Translations under genes and position numbers: made by a program
From: Bryobacteraceae bacterium
GTDB taxonomy: Bacteria; Acidobacteriota; Terriglobia; Bryobacterales; Bryobacteraceae
DNA length: 45,555 nucleotides
Assembly: GCA_019187195.1 (NCBI GenBank)
Contig: JABAQT010000064.1
Coordinates: 1 to 45,555, forward strand
Direction: 5' to 3'
Part shown: in pieces, positions 33,743 through 42,744 of the stretch
Numbering within the stretch: position 1 is the stretch's first letter
How the letters are laid out: each line of letters starts with the position of its first letter
The notes under the pieces: model-generated
Told to the model about the DNA's origin: nothing
What the model saw: the letters and a program-made list of their open reading frames with translations, nothing else
Database searches by the model: none

Positions 33743-34987
33743 ATGGCGAATTTCCCACGGCTTCTCCTCGCGGGGACGTTGCTTGCGTTCACCTGTCTTT
33801 CTGTTCGCGCACAGACGGTTGATGTTCCAAACTGGCCCGCTCCCCTTTACTGGTCTGGCGGCGCCGCCAGGGCGGCCAAGGGGGTGCGCGACGCGGCAAT
33901 TTCAGAGCGTCTGCCGTTTGTGGCGGTGACGCCCTGCCGCGTGATGGATACCCGCCAGCAGTATGCGATTTTCGGTTTCAGTGGAGCTTTCGGGGCTCCG
34001 GCGTTCGCGGGCGGACAGCAGCGCGAGGTCCCAATCACCCAAAGCAACTGCGGCATCCCATCCGACGCGCGCGCCTACTCGTTGAACATCACCGTAGTTC
34101 CATTTGGGCCTCTACAATATCTGACGGTGTGGCCAACCGGGCCGGCGCGTCCCAACGTTTCGACGCTGAATTCGTTTGAGGGAAAGATTGTCGCCAACGC
34201 GGCGGTGGTTCCGGCCGGCATCAGCGGGGCGGTCTCGGTGTACGTGTCCGATCCATCGAACGTGATCATCGACGTTAATGGCTACTTTGCCGACCTGCCC
34301 ACCATAGGGCCTCCCGGACCGACTGGACCCATTGGGCCCGCCGGTCCAACCGGGGCGACTGGTCCGGCCGGATCGACTGGCGCGACGGGCGCCACCGGCC
34401 CGGCCGGGCCTGTTGGACCAGCCGGAGCGATCGGGGCCACGGGTCCGGTTGGATCGACTGGAGCCACGGGAGCCGTTGGTCCGACTGGACCCATTGGCCC
34501 GCCTGGACCCGTTGGTCCGACTGGACCCATCGGCGCTACTGGGGCTATGGGTCCGGCAGGACCAATGGGTCCCACTGGGCCTACAGGACCTGCAGCGCCC
34601 GACGGCGGCACTGGGCCAACCGGTCCCACTGGACCAACCGGTCCCACCGAGCCCCCCGGTCCGTATGGCGTGCAAGGCCTCACCAGCCCAATCGAACCCA
34701 CGAGGGCAGGGGGCACAAATGGGGTGTCCGGGTGGGAGCGCAATTCCGTGATACTGGCGCTGAATGGGAATTCCTTGACGGAGCGCCAACTCTCTTGTCC
34801 CTCCGGGAAGAAGGTGCTCTCGGGAGGAGCGCAATTGATCACGGCTTTACCCGGGAGCGACAGGACAAAGATCAACGTTCTCGAGACGTACGCGGATACC
34901 GATTCGTCCTGGAAGTTCGTGGTTTCCAACGCGTCGACCACGACAGTGGATTACCGCTTTTCCATTATTTGTGCGACTGCTCCTTGA
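33743..34987 (+). CDS. Secreted collagen-like (Gly-X-Y) repeat protein
   Basis: A 414-residue exported protein in three parts. The signal peptide (about 1-22, ending SVRAQT) leads into a globular domain (about 50-187) with [13 protein letters not shown] and [12 protein letters not shown], a module I associate with many secreted acidobacterial and actinobacterial proteins. The collagen-like tract runs from residue 189: 32 uninterrupted Gly-X-Y triplets (mostly GPT, GPA, GAT) and then a broken stretch to about residue 330. The C-terminal domain (about 333-414; [13 protein letters not shown] and two to three beta strands) has no name I know. The start is set by the signal peptide; the longer frame upstream crosses the divergent PQQ gene. 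A surface or adhesion role is plausible. Confidence 0.85.
   Translation: MANFPRLLLAGTLLAFTCLSVRAQTVDVPNWPAPLYWSGGAARAAKGVRDAAISERLPFVAVTPCRVMDTRQQYAIFGFSGAFGAPAFAGGQQREVPITQSNCGIPSDARAYSLNITVVPFGPLQYLTVWPTGPARPNVSTLNSFEGKIVANAAVVPAGISGAVSVYVSDPSNVIIDVNGYFADLPTIGPPGPTGPIGPAGPTGATGPAGSTGATGATGPAGPVGPAGAIGATGPVGSTGATGAVGPTGPIGPPGPVGPTGPIGATGAMGPAGPMGPTGPTGPAAPDGGTGPTGPTGPTGPTEPPGPYGVQGLTSPIEPTRAGGTNGVSGWERNSVILALNGNSLTERQLSCPSGKKVLSGGAQLITALPGSDRTKINVLETYADTDSSWKFVVSNASTTTVDYRFSIICATAP
34307..34732 (+). repeat. Collagen-like Gly-X-Y coding repeat, with decayed 3' part
   Basis: Triplets are perfect from 34307 to 34594 and are then interrupted by APD, EPP, SPI, EPT and RAG up to 34732. The interrupting codons GAG, AGC, GAA and AGG each differ from a glycine codon by one G-to-A change. 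The DNA is built of near-identical 9-18 bp units, prone to slippage. Confidence 0.85.
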
Positions 34988-35080
34988 AGCTTTCGGCAAG
35001 GTGGCCATCGGATGGGGATTTGCGATTGAGGAAACCCGCGTTTTACGCACCGGGCTGTGGTGGCCGTAGACCGGCGGTGC

Positions 35081-35086
35081 TAGAAT
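35081..35086 (+). promoter_or_regulatory. -10 element of the kinase-propeller gene
   Basis: TAGAAT (5 of 6 matches to TATAAT) ends 12 nt before the ATG at 35099, implying a leader of about six bases. No -35 match is visible at 16-18 bp. Confidence 0.35.
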
Positions 35087-35098
35087 CGTTGCAATTCA

Positions 35099-37783
35099 AT
35101 GCCGCTCTCCGCCGGAACTCGATTGGGGCCGTATGAGATCCTGGCGCCGCTCGGAGCAGGTGGCATGGGCGAGGTATACCGGGCGCGCGACACCCAACTC
35201 GGCCGTGAAGTTGCAATCAAGACCCTGCCTGACGAGCGCGCCGGCAACCAGGAGCGCAGGCGCAGGCTGTTTCAGGAAGCGCGGGCGGCATCGGCGCTCA
35301 ATCATCCAGGGATCGTCACGATTTTCGACATCAGCCGATCGGGTGATGTTGACTATATCGTAATGGAGTACGTTCGCGGACGAACGCTCCACGAGGTTAT
35401 CGGCAAGCGAGGACTCGGCATACAGGAGCCGGTCGATTTGGCTCTTCAGATAGCCGATGCCTTGGCCGAGGCGCATGCCGCCGGTATCCTGCATCGCGAC
35501 CTGAAGCCGGGCAACATCATGGTCACCGGCGAAGGACGGGTGAAGATCCTCGACTTCGGGTTGGCGAGATTCGATGAAGCCGAGCCTATCGGTGTGGATG
35601 ATTCGACATTGGTCGCACGTGTGGACGGCATTCCTCACACCCTGGACGGCGTTGTGCTCGGCACGGCGGCGTACATGTCGCCCGAGCAGGCCGAAGGCAG
35701 GAAGGCGGACGCACGATCGGACATCTTCAGCCTGGGTGCGGTGCTATACGAGATGACGACCGGACACCGCGCCTTCTCCGGCGATTCAGCGGCGTCGACC
35801 ATGGCGGCGGTGCTGAGGAGTGATCCGAAACCGCCGGGCCGGCTTGTCGAAGGACTACCACGCGATTTTGAGCGCATCATCCTGAGATGTCTACGCAAGG
35901 ACCCTGCGCGGCGGTTCCAACACGTCACCGATCTCAAAGTGGACCTCGAGGAGTTGAAGGAGACCACGGAATCGGGTGAGTCCGCGCCGGCGGCTGCCCG
36001 GAAGCCGTCACGGCGCTGGCCATGGATCGTGGGGACGGCCACCTGTGCCGCGGCCATCATCGCGGCGTGGATGCCGCGGCCGAAAGCCGAGTTCCCGCCG
36101 CCGCTGCAACCGGTCTCTCTCACCAGCGACATCGGCGCGGAGACCGAACCTTCCTTTTCTCCCGATGGGAACCAGGTGGTGTACAGCGCGGACGGCGGGA
36201 AGGGGAATGGGTTCCATCTTTACATGAAGATTGCCGGCGCCAGTTCGGCTTTGCGCCTGACAGCGGATCAGTCGATGGATAGGTATCCCGCCTGGTCTCC
36301 CGACGGACGGCTGGTTGCTTTCATCCGTAATGAGCAAGGCATCTTTCTCGTTCCGCCGGTTGGGGGAGGAGAACGAAAGCTGGTGGACTGGCCGGTCGTT
36401 CCCACGCAGTTGTCCTGGTCCCCGGACAGTAAGTACCTTGCGTTCGCCCGCGGCCCGCGCGGCAGAGAGCCGGCAGGCATCTTCCTGATCGCGATGCAGG
36501 GCGGCGAAGCCAGGCGGCTCACCGAGGGGCCGGACAGGACGCCCGCCCTTTCACCGGATGGCCGACGGCTGGCATTCACCGAGTCCGAGGATCTCTTTAA
36601 ACAACGGCTGTTAATGCTGGAGTTGGACAAGGAGATGAAGGCGGCAACTCCCGCCAGGCAGATCCGCGAAGGTTCCGCGATTCGCTCGATCGCCTGGACC
36701 TCCGACGGCCAAGGCATCGTGCACACTCTCGCGGCCGGATCCTCTTTGCGATTGTGGCGAGTCGATTCGGACGGCGGTGGTCCGCAACTGCTGAATTTTG
36801 CCGCGCCGGGGGCGGCAACCCCAGCTATCTCGCGGGCCGGCGCGCGGATGGCCTATGCGCATTCCACTTTGGACGTCGATCTTTGGATGTTGGACAACGG
36901 AGTGGCCGCTCGAAGCCCGCTGTCTTCTACCTTCATGGATACCAATCCGCAATTTTCGCCCGACGGGACCAGGGTTGCATTTACTTCGAATCGCTCGGGG
37001 ACCTCTGAAGTGTGGGTTGCGAATCGTGACGGATCCAACCTGGTAAAGTTGACCGAGTCGCGCTGGTCGGGGACGCCGCGCTGGTCACCGGACGGGAAGC
37101 TCATCGTGTACGATTCTCTGCTGGAAAACGGGAAGTGGAACGTGTATGTAATCGGCGCGTCCGGTGGACAACCAAGGCCGGCTGTCGCTGACGCGGCCGA
37201 CGACAGCGCCCCGAGCTTCTCCCGCGACGGCAAATGGATCTACTTCGAATCGAATCGGGACAAACGCGCTGAGATTTACCGCGTACCCGCGATCGGAGGC
37301 AACGCGGTTCGCGTAACGGATGATGGAGGCTATGTGGCCTTTGAATCGGTGGACGGACGCTCGATCTATTACACGAAGACCGCCCCGCACCTGGCCCCCA
37401 CACCGCTATTTGTCCGAGCCTTGGATGGCGGCATGGAGCGGAAGGTGCTCGATGAAGTGTGGTGCCGCGGCTTCTTGCCGGTCGAGCGCGGTGTTTACTA
37501 CATCGGCTCTGACAGCGGTCGTCGCGGCTTGGAGATTCGGCTGTTCGATCCGGCGACCAACCGGTCCACGCCGGTTTGGAAGATCGAGCGGCAGGTCACT
37601 GGCAGCTCGCTCGGCTTGACTGTTTCGCCGGATGGCAAGACATTTCTCTATTCTTCCTCAAGCACCACCGCCGATCTGATGCTGGTCGAAGGGTTTCGCG
37701 GACGATACGCTGCTCACGGCGGAACTCGATTGGGGCCGCATGGGATACGCCGGCTGACCGTATCGTCGCGATCAAGGTTTTGA
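35099..37783 (+). CDS. Membrane Ser/Thr protein kinase with C-terminal TolB/WD40-like propeller, read-through C-terminus
   Basis: A 894-residue Hanks-type kinase. The cytoplasmic kinase domain (about 10-285) is intact: GAGGMGEVY (19-27), VAIK (Lys41), HRDLKPGN (132-139), DFGLA (152-156) and GTAAYMSPEQ. One transmembrane helix (about 307-325) leads to an external beta-propeller of PD40-type repeats (SFSPDGNQVVYSADG, AWSPDGRLVAF, RWSPDGKLIVYDS, SFSRDGKWIYFES). This is a common acidobacterial architecture, and such proteins commonly end near LMLVExFR. Here LMLVEGFR (to 37699) is followed by 27 extra residues, GRYAAHGGTRLGPHGIRR..., encoded by the remnant of a second kinase gene. The original stop has probably been lost. 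The substrate and sensed signal are unknown. Confidence 0.9.
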   Translation: MPLSAGTRLGPYEILAPLGAGGMGEVYRARDTQLGREVAIKTLPDERAGNQERRRRLFQEARAASALNHPGIVTIFDISRSGDVDYIVMEYVRGRTLHEVIGKRGLGIQEPVDLALQIADALAEAHAAGILHRDLKPGNIMVTGEGRVKILDFGLARFDEAEPIGVDDSTLVARVDGIPHTLDGVVLGTAAYMSPEQAEGRKADARSDIFSLGAVLYEMTTGHRAFSGDSAASTMAAVLRSDPKPPGRLVEGLPRDFERIILRCLRKDPARRFQHVTDLKVDLEELKETTESGESAPAAARKPSRRWPWIVGTATCAAAIIAAWMPRPKAEFPPPLQPVSLTSDIGAETEPSFSPDGNQVVYSADGGKGNGFHLYMKIAGASSALRLTADQSMDRYPAWSPDGRLVAFIRNEQGIFLVPPVGGGERKLVDWPVVPTQLSWSPDSKYLAFARGPRGREPAGIFLIAMQGGEARRLTEGPDRTPALSPDGRRLAFTESEDLFKQRLLMLELDKEMKAATPARQIREGSAIRSIAWTSDGQGIVHTLAAGSSLRLWRVDSDGGGPQLLNFAAPGAATPAISRAGARMAYAHSTLDVDLWMLDNGVAARSPLSSTFMDTNPQFSPDGTRVAFTSNRSGTSEVWVANRDGSNLVKLTESRWSGTPRWSPDGKLIVYDSLLENGKWNVYVIGASGGQPRPAVADAADDSAPSFSRDGKWIYFESNRDKRAEIYRVPAIGGNAVRVTDDGGYVAFESVDGRSIYYTKTAPHLAPTPLFVRALDGGMERKVLDEVWCRGFLPVERGVYYIGSDSGRRGLEIRLFDPATNRSTPVWKIERQVTGSSLGLTVSPDGKTFLYSSSSTTADLMLVEGFRGRYAAHGGTRLGPHGIRRLTVSSRSRF

Positions 37784-37956
37784 AGGCGTTGAACCCTCCC
37801 AACATCCGTTGCTTTGGGCCGAACCACCTCGTGAGTGGAAGATCGCGACCGGAAGGCCCTTACCAGATCTGGAGCGTTAGCCGGACCCACCGCCAACTTG
37901 CGGAAGGGAGCATTCCGGTGTGCCGGCGGGGCAAGATTGGGCCGCGGGGCTCATGA
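37717..37956 (+). pseudogene. Remnant of a second Ser/Thr kinase gene
   Basis: An 18-nt sequence, GGAACTCGATTGGGGCCG, is identical at 35114-35131 (kinase start) and 37721-37738. The second copy reads GGTRLGPHGI, matching AGTRLGPYEI. After an apparent deletion, another frame gives DRIVAIKVL (37756-37782), ALNPPNI (compare ALNHPNI), GPNHLV (compare the GPNYLVME pattern of related kinases) and EGP. These are successive N-lobe elements in the right order, with the glycine loop missing and frameshifts present. After about 37860 no kinase similarity is visible. It is a degraded tandem paralogue. Confidence 0.7.
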
Positions 37957-37995
37957 CCGGAAGCACCGCCACCCGCGCCCAACTTCACTCCCCCC

Positions 37996-38025
37996 TTGCG
38001 CCCCTGCCATTGCTGTCGCTATGAT
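37996..38025 (+). promoter_or_regulatory. Promoter of acpP
   Basis: TTGCGC (37996-38001), 18 bp, then TATGAT (38020-38025, five of six matches). It gives a leader of about 24 nt containing GGAGG 4 nt before the acpP ATG. This gene uses a normal Shine-Dalgarno leader, unlike several others in the window. Confidence 0.5.
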
Positions 38026-38055
38026 CGTTGAGTTTGCAGTCCATTTGGAGGATAC

Positions 38056-38292
38056 ATGTCCATTGAAGCTAAGGTGAAGCAGATCATCGTCGAACAGTTG
38101 GGCGTGGATGAATCGCAGGTCGATAGCACGGCCTCGTTTGTCGATGACCTCGGCGCTGATTCGCTGGACATCGTTGAACTGGTGATGGCTTTCGAGGAGG
38201 CCTTCAATATCGATATTCCTGACGAAGACGCGGAGAAGATCAGCACTGTCAAGGATGCGGTCGACTATATCGAAGGCAAGTCAAAGAAGTAA
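38056..38292 (+). CDS. acpP: Acyl carrier protein
   Basis: A small acidic carrier of 78 residues whose Ser in [10 protein letters not shown] (Ser about 37) receives 4'-phosphopantetheine. The surrounding sequence ([44 protein letters not shown]) is that of housekeeping fatty-acid ACP. GGAGG precedes the ATG by 4 nt. fabF follows after 39 bp, the standard acpP-fabF order. Confidence 0.97.
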   Translation: MSIEAKVKQIIVEQLGVDESQVDSTASFVDDLGADSLDIVELVMAFEEAFNIDIPDEDAEKISTVKDAVDYIEGKSKK

Positions 38293-38331
38293 AATAGACA
38301 ATAACCCAATCCACACACGGAAGAATCATAC

Positions 38332-39573
38332 TTGTCCCGCAGAGTTGTAGTCACTGGTGTCGGTCTCGTGTCGGCGCTGGGTATTGGTACCGAAGAGAAT
38401 TGGGAGGCCTTGCGGCAGGGCCGCAGCGGCATCCGGCGCATTACTCAGTTCGATGCTTCCGCTTTCACCTGCCAGATTGCCGGCGAGGTGAAGGATTTCG
38501 ATCCGCTCCGGTGGATTGACAAGAAGGAAGTAAAGAAAATGGGGCGTTTCATTCAGGTGGGCATTGCCGCGTCTGAATACGCCCTGGCCAGTTCATCGCT
38601 GAAGATCACGCCGGAAGACGCCGAGGCGGTGGGAGTCTATATCGGCAGCGGCATCGGCGGATTCGAGGTCATCGAACGCGAACACCGCACTCTTCTCGAG
38701 CGCGGTCCAGGACGGATTTCGCCGTTCTTTATTCCGGCCACCATCATCAATCTCGCTTCCGGCTATGTCTCCATCCGCACGGGGGCGAAAGGCCCCAACT
38801 CGGCCACGGCCACGGCCTGCACCACCAGCGCCCACGCAATCGGCGACTCGTTCAAGATCATTCAGCGCGGCGACGCCGAAGTCATGATCTGCGGCGGCGC
38901 CGAAGCTTGCGTCACCCCCATGGGTGTGGGGGGATTCGCCGCCATGCGCGCGTTGTCCACTCGCAACGACGAGCCGGAAAAAGCCTCCCGTCCCTGGGAC
39001 AAGGGGCGTGACGGTTTTGTCGTGGGCGAAGGCGCGGGCATCGTCATTCTCGAGGAACTCGAGCGCGCCAAACGCCGCGGCGCGCCCATTCTTGCCGAGA
39101 TTGTCGGCTATGGCATGAGCGCCGACGCCTACCATATCACGTCGCCATCGGAGGACGGCGAAGGCGCCTACAGGGTGATGAGAAACGCTTTGCGCGATGC
39201 CGGCCTTGACCCATCGCAAATCGATTATATTAATGCGCACGGTACTTCCACCGAAGTCGGCGACAAGATCGAAACCACCGCTATCAAACGCACTTTCGGC
39301 GAACACGCCTATAAATTGGCGGTCAGTTCGACCAAGTCCATGACCGGGCACCTGCTTGGCGGCGCGGGCGGTCTCGAGGCGGGCATTACCGTCCTCGGCA
39401 TTCGCGACCAGATCGCCCCTCCAACGATCAATCTCGATCAACCCGATGAAGGCTGCGATCTGGATTATGTCCCCAATCATGCCCGTCCCATGAAGATCGA
39501 TTATGCCCTCAGCAACTCGTTCGGGTTCGGGGGCACCAACGGCTGTCTCATTTTCAAACGCTGCACGGAATGA
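38332..39573 (+). CDS. fabF: Beta-ketoacyl-ACP synthase II
   Basis: Condenses malonyl-ACP with acyl-ACP in fatty-acid elongation. The 413-residue length is normal. The catalytic Cys lies in [13 protein letters not shown], and the two histidines in [11 protein letters not shown] and [13 protein letters not shown]. The N-terminus [16 protein letters not shown] is typical. Translation starts at TTG (38332) with GGAAG 8 nt upstream; no ATG is available near the family start. Its place next to acpP supports primary metabolism, not a polyketide cluster. Confidence 0.96.
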   Translation: MSRRVVVTGVGLVSALGIGTEENWEALRQGRSGIRRITQFDASAFTCQIAGEVKDFDPLRWIDKKEVKKMGRFIQVGIAASEYALASSSLKITPEDAEAVGVYIGSGIGGFEVIEREHRTLLERGPGRISPFFIPATIINLASGYVSIRTGAKGPNSATATACTTSAHAIGDSFKIIQRGDAEVMICGGAEACVTPMGVGGFAAMRALSTRNDEPEKASRPWDKGRDGFVVGEGAGIVILEELERAKRRGAPILAEIVGYGMSADAYHITSPSEDGEGAYRVMRNALRDAGLDPSQIDYINAHGTSTEVGDKIETTAIKRTFGEHAYKLAVSSTKSMTGHLLGGAGGLEAGITVLGIRDQIAPPTINLDQPDEGCDLDYVPNHARPMKIDYALSNSFGFGGTNGCLIFKRCTE

Positions 39574-39618
39574 TCCCGCCCGTGGCGGTCTTCGTGCCGC
39601 GAGGTCCGCGGAGTTCTC

Positions 39619-40389
39619 ATGAAGATTATTGTGGCCATCAAACAGGTGCCGGCCCGCGATTCCAGCCTGAAGGTGAATCCGGCGGGAAAGTGGATCGAGG
39701 AATCCGATCTCTCTTTCGAGATCAACGAGCCGGATGCCTATGCGCTTGAGGAAGGACTTCAACTCAAGGAAAAACACGGCGGCGAGGTGATCGCTCTCTG
39801 TCTCGGTCCGGCGCGCGCCGCCCAGACCATACGCGAAGCCCTGGCCAAAGGGGCCGATCGCGCCATTCACATCGAAGAGGAGAATCTCAGCTCCCTCGAT
39901 ACGCTCGGCGTGGCGCGCCTCCTCGCCAAGGCAGCCGAAAACGAAAAGCCGGACTTGATCCTCACCGGACTGCAGTCGGACGATCTGGGCAACGGGCAGA
40001 CCGGCGTCGTGATGGCCGAACTGCTCGGCTGTTGCCATTCGACGATCATCATGCAGGTGGAAGCGGCGGGCGCGGGCATCAAAGTGAAGCGTGAGCTCGA
40101 GGATGGCTGGTTTCAGTTCATCGAAATGCCGCTGCCGGCCGTGCTCACCATCCAGTCGGGAATCAACAAACTGCGCTACGCCACGCTGATGGGAATCAAG
40201 AAGGCGAAGACCAAGGAGGTCAAGCGGTTTACCGCCGCTGAGCTCGGCGTTGCCTCCACGTCCCTGGCTTCCCTCGAACGGATCTACATGCCGCAAAAAA
40301 CCAAGCAAACCCAGATCCTGGAAGGCCCGGCCAGAGAAGTGGCGGCGAAACTGGCCGAGAAACTGAAATTCGAGGTGCGAGTCTTATGA
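39619..40389 (+). CDS. etfB: Electron transfer flavoprotein subunit beta
   Basis: The 256-residue beta subunit of ETF, which accepts electrons from acyl-CoA and related dehydrogenases. It begins MKIIVAIKQVPARDSSLKV, with INEPDAYALEEGLQLKEK, a GLQSDDLGNGQTG nucleotide segment and the ETF-beta signature region VKRELEDGWFQFIEMPLPAVLTIQ (cited as residues about 155-178). GGAG lies 5 nt before the ATG. It overlaps etfA by 4 bp (ATGA). No ETF-quinone oxidoreductase or acyl-CoA dehydrogenase gene is in the window. Confidence 0.95.
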   Translation: MKIIVAIKQVPARDSSLKVNPAGKWIEESDLSFEINEPDAYALEEGLQLKEKHGGEVIALCLGPARAAQTIREALAKGADRAIHIEEENLSSLDTLGVARLLAKAAENEKPDLILTGLQSDDLGNGQTGVVMAELLGCCHSTIIMQVEAAGAGIKVKRELEDGWFQFIEMPLPAVLTIQSGINKLRYATLMGIKKAKTKEVKRFTAAELGVASTSLASLERIYMPQKTKQTQILEGPAREVAAKLAEKLKFEVRVL

Positions 40390-41366
40390 GCGGTGTTCTG
40401 GTTGTGTTGGAGCAGCGCGGCGGCGTCTGGAACCATATGTCGTTCGAGACTCTGGCGGCGGGGCAGGAGATTGCCGCGGCGATGGGGACCGGTTGCTCGG
40501 CCGCGGTCGCCGGCAGCGGCGTGAGCGCCCTCGCGGAGGATTTGTGCCGGCAGAAACTCGACAAGGTGTACGCCTTGGACCACGCTCTACTTGGCGATTA
40601 CACACCGGACGGCTACTCGGCTGCCGTGGAGGCGCTGGTCCGCGCCGCCGCTCCGGACCTGGTGCTGTTCCCGCACACTTACCAGGTTCGTGATTTCGCC
40701 CCCAAGGTGGCGACCCGGTTCAATCGCGTCCTCGTCTCCGACGTCATCCACATCCGGATCGAGGGCGGCCGGCCTGTTCTCGTGCGCTTGCTGTTTCAGG
40801 GCAGGCTGAACGGCGACGTGGCCCTGACGGGAAGCGGTCCACACTTTGCTTCCGTTCAGGCGGGCGCCTATCGCGCGGAGAAGGTGGAGGGCGGCACAGC
40901 CCCTATGGAATCTCTCAATCTGACGCTCGACCCGTCGCAAGTCCGTGCCAAACCTCAACCGCCGTTCCGCGAATCCGCGCGCGCCGTCGACCTGGCCGCG
41001 GCCGAGTTGATTGTGTCCGTCGGCCGTGGAATCAAGGAGAAGGAGAACATCGCCCTGGTCGAGGAACTGGCCAAGGCTCTGGGAGCGGAACTGGCCGCTT
41101 CGCGGCCCATCTGCGACAACGGCTGGCTGCCCATGGAGCGGCAGGTGGGCAGTTCGGGTCAAACGGTGGCTCCCAAGCTCTACCTGGCGGTCGGCATCAG
41201 CGGCGCTATCCAGCACCTTGTCGGCATGAAAGGCGCCAGGACTATTGTCGCCATCAACAAAGACCCCAACGCGCCGATATTTGAAGTTGCGGATATTGGT
41301 GTGGTTGGCGATCTGTTCGAGGTCGTGCCGGCGCTTATCGAGGAAGTTAAGAAGATCAAGAATTGA
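40386..41366 (+). CDS. etfA: Electron transfer flavoprotein subunit alpha
   Basis: The 326-residue FAD-binding alpha subunit that pairs with EtfB. The C-terminal FAD domain is clear: [39 protein letters not shown] (spanning about residues 210-248), [25 protein letters not shown] and [26 protein letters not shown]. The N-terminal domain starts [17 protein letters not shown] overlap with etfB indicates coupled 1:1 synthesis. The end is 39 bp from the convergent tonB-family gene. Confidence 0.95.
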   Translation: MSGVLVVLEQRGGVWNHMSFETLAAGQEIAAAMGTGCSAAVAGSGVSALAEDLCRQKLDKVYALDHALLGDYTPDGYSAAVEALVRAAAPDLVLFPHTYQVRDFAPKVATRFNRVLVSDVIHIRIEGGRPVLVRLLFQGRLNGDVALTGSGPHFASVQAGAYRAEKVEGGTAPMESLNLTLDPSQVRAKPQPPFRESARAVDLAAAELIVSVGRGIKEKENIALVEELAKALGAELAASRPICDNGWLPMERQVGSSGQTVAPKLYLAVGISGAIQHLVGMKGARTIVAINKDPNAPIFEVADIGVVGDLFEVVPALIEEVKKIKN

Positions 41367-41405
41367 ATTTGCGGTGTGGGGGCCCGTCAAAAGCCCGGCT
41401 GCCAA

Positions 41406-42425
41406 TTACAGCAACCGGAAATTGACTTCGATCGTAGCGGCGACGGGAACGGCCTTGCCGTCCTTGTGTCCCGGACGGAACCGCCACTTCGTCACTGCCT
41501 CTATGGCTTTTTCGTCCAGGCCCAGACCGAGCGGACGGAGCACGCGCAGGTCGCGCGGCTGGCCTTTCTCGTCCACTACGACATAAAGGACCACCGTACC
41601 CTGAAACTTGGCTTTGCGGGCTTCTTCGGAATATTCGGGCTCGACTTTGAAAACCAGCGTCGGCGCCGATACGCCGCCGCCGATGCGGTATACTCCGCCG
41701 CCCACGCCGCCGCCCTCACCGGGACCGAATCCGGCTCCGCGGCCCGATCCTACTCCGCCGCCCGAACCCGAGCCAATGCCGGCACCCGAACCGGGGCCGT
41801 TCGACGGGGGACCGATCCGCGCCAGCGGATCACCGAAGTTCGGCATGTTCACTTTAGGCAGGGTGGCATCCGGCTGGATCACCAGGGTCGGCTCCATGAT
41901 CAGCTTCGGCTGCTCGTTGTGCACCACCTCCATCGGAGGAGTGAACTGCTTCGGCGCCACGCGGGGCAGTTTGCCTTTCGCGGGCGGCGTCACCGACCGG
42001 TCGCCACCGCCTCCGCCACCACCCATGGCCTGCTTTCTAGGTTCGTTCTTCGGAACGTAAGGCGCGAGGTCGGGGGCAATCAGCGTGACGGTTTCCTTCA
42101 CCTTCTGCTGCACGGTCTGGTTGGTTCCAAGCAGCAACAATAAGGATATGACCGAGACGTGGATGATGAGCGAGAGCGTTCCGGCTCGCGACTCCTGGCC
42201 GCTGGTCAATCCCCATATATTCTTTACCGGTAGAGGTTTGGACGTTACTTCCAGAGGGGGGAGCTTGGGCGGATTGAGGGCTTCCTTGATGCTCGCGATG
42301 AACGACTTGATCCAGGGAACCTGTGTTTCCGCCAGGAGCAGCCGCTGAAGGTGAACATCCGGGGTTTGATCCTGTAACGAAGGGCCCTGGCCAGCACCCT
42401 TTTGATTCATCGTTTCCACTGACAT
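41406..42425 (-). CDS. TonB-family energy-transducing protein
   Basis: A 339-residue periplasm-spanning protein. A cytoplasmic segment of about 80 residues precedes one transmembrane helix (about 82-100, LSLIIHVSVISLLLLLG). Pro-, Lys- and Gly-rich linkers follow (about 125-255), including GGGGGGGD and a stretch of GSG/GGG repeats. The C-terminal TonB domain (about 258-339) has PEYSEEARKAKFQGTVVLYVVVDEKG and IEAVTKWRFRPGHKDGKAVPV. The long cytoplasmic N-terminus is unusual for TonB. An in-frame ATG at 42410 is an alternative start. ExbB/ExbD genes are not adjacent. It may energise receptors like the one at 376-3846 (inference). Confidence 0.92.
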   Translation of the reverse strand: MSVETMNQKGAGQGPSLQDQTPDVHLQRLLLAETQVPWIKSFIASIKEALNPPKLPPLEVTSKPLPVKNIWGLTSGQESRAGTLSLIIHVSVISLLLLLGTNQTVQQKVKETVTLIAPDLAPYVPKNEPRKQAMGGGGGGGDRSVTPPAKGKLPRVAPKQFTPPMEVVHNEQPKLIMEPTLVIQPDATLPKVNMPNFGDPLARIGPPSNGPGSGAGIGSGSGGGVGSGRGAGFGPGEGGGVGGGVYRIGGGVSAPTLVFKVEPEYSEEARKAKFQGTVVLYVVVDEKGQPRDLRVLRPLGLGLDEKAIEAVTKWRFRPGHKDGKAVPVAATIEVNFRLL

Positions 42426-42744
42426 TGATTTGCCACGCTCTCCGTTGCGAACTGTAGCCCGATCGTGTTCAGCCTGTGATTAAGACGCATCAGCCAATCA
42501 CCCAGTTGCAGATTCTTGAGGAACCTGCTCCGGCGATCCTGTTTGCAGTTTAACACGTTCCGTCAATAAGGATTAGACGGTTTCCAAAAACCATAGGATG
42601 GCGTTGGATGAAAAAAGCGTGCGGAAGGGGGGAGCACAAGTAGCAACGGAGGGAGGCCGGCAAATATGACAGTAATGCACTCAGATTGTTGCATAGTCAT
42701 ACGCTCATGTGTTATTCTGCCATTGGAGGTTTTCATCCGCCCTT
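42426..42744. other. Divergent intergenic region between the tonB-family gene and clpB
   Basis: These 319 bases carry the putative clpB promoter, a 34-codon frame with a good ribosome site (42666-42770), and a GTGATT...AATCAC inverted repeat (42476-42501, 14-base loop). I see no CIRCE element (only a lone GCACTC half near 42677) and no tRNA. Confidence 0.5.

Noticed and set aside
34307..34732. CRISPR-like array from the regular 9-18 bp repeats
   Set aside because: The repeats are in frame, encode Gly-X-Y and have no unique spacers.
34988..35098. Intrinsic terminator after the collagen-like gene
   Set aside because: Imperfect CACCG...CGGTG pairing exists, but there is no compact GC stem followed by a U-tract.
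38593..40308. A 571-codon minus-strand frame opposite fabF and etfB
   Set aside because: Both plus-strand genes have intact catalytic or cofactor motifs; the antisense product is His/Gly/Arg-rich and unrecognisable.
38056..41366. acpP-fabF plus etfBA as a polyketide or fatty-acid-derived natural-product cluster
   Set aside because: ACP and FabF are housekeeping in sequence and order, and no ketosynthase multidomain, acyltransferase or tailoring gene accompanies them.
42671..42700. CIRCE-type heat-shock operator before clpB
   Set aside because: Only a GCACTC fragment is present; there is no inverted GAGTGC partner at the nine-base spacing.
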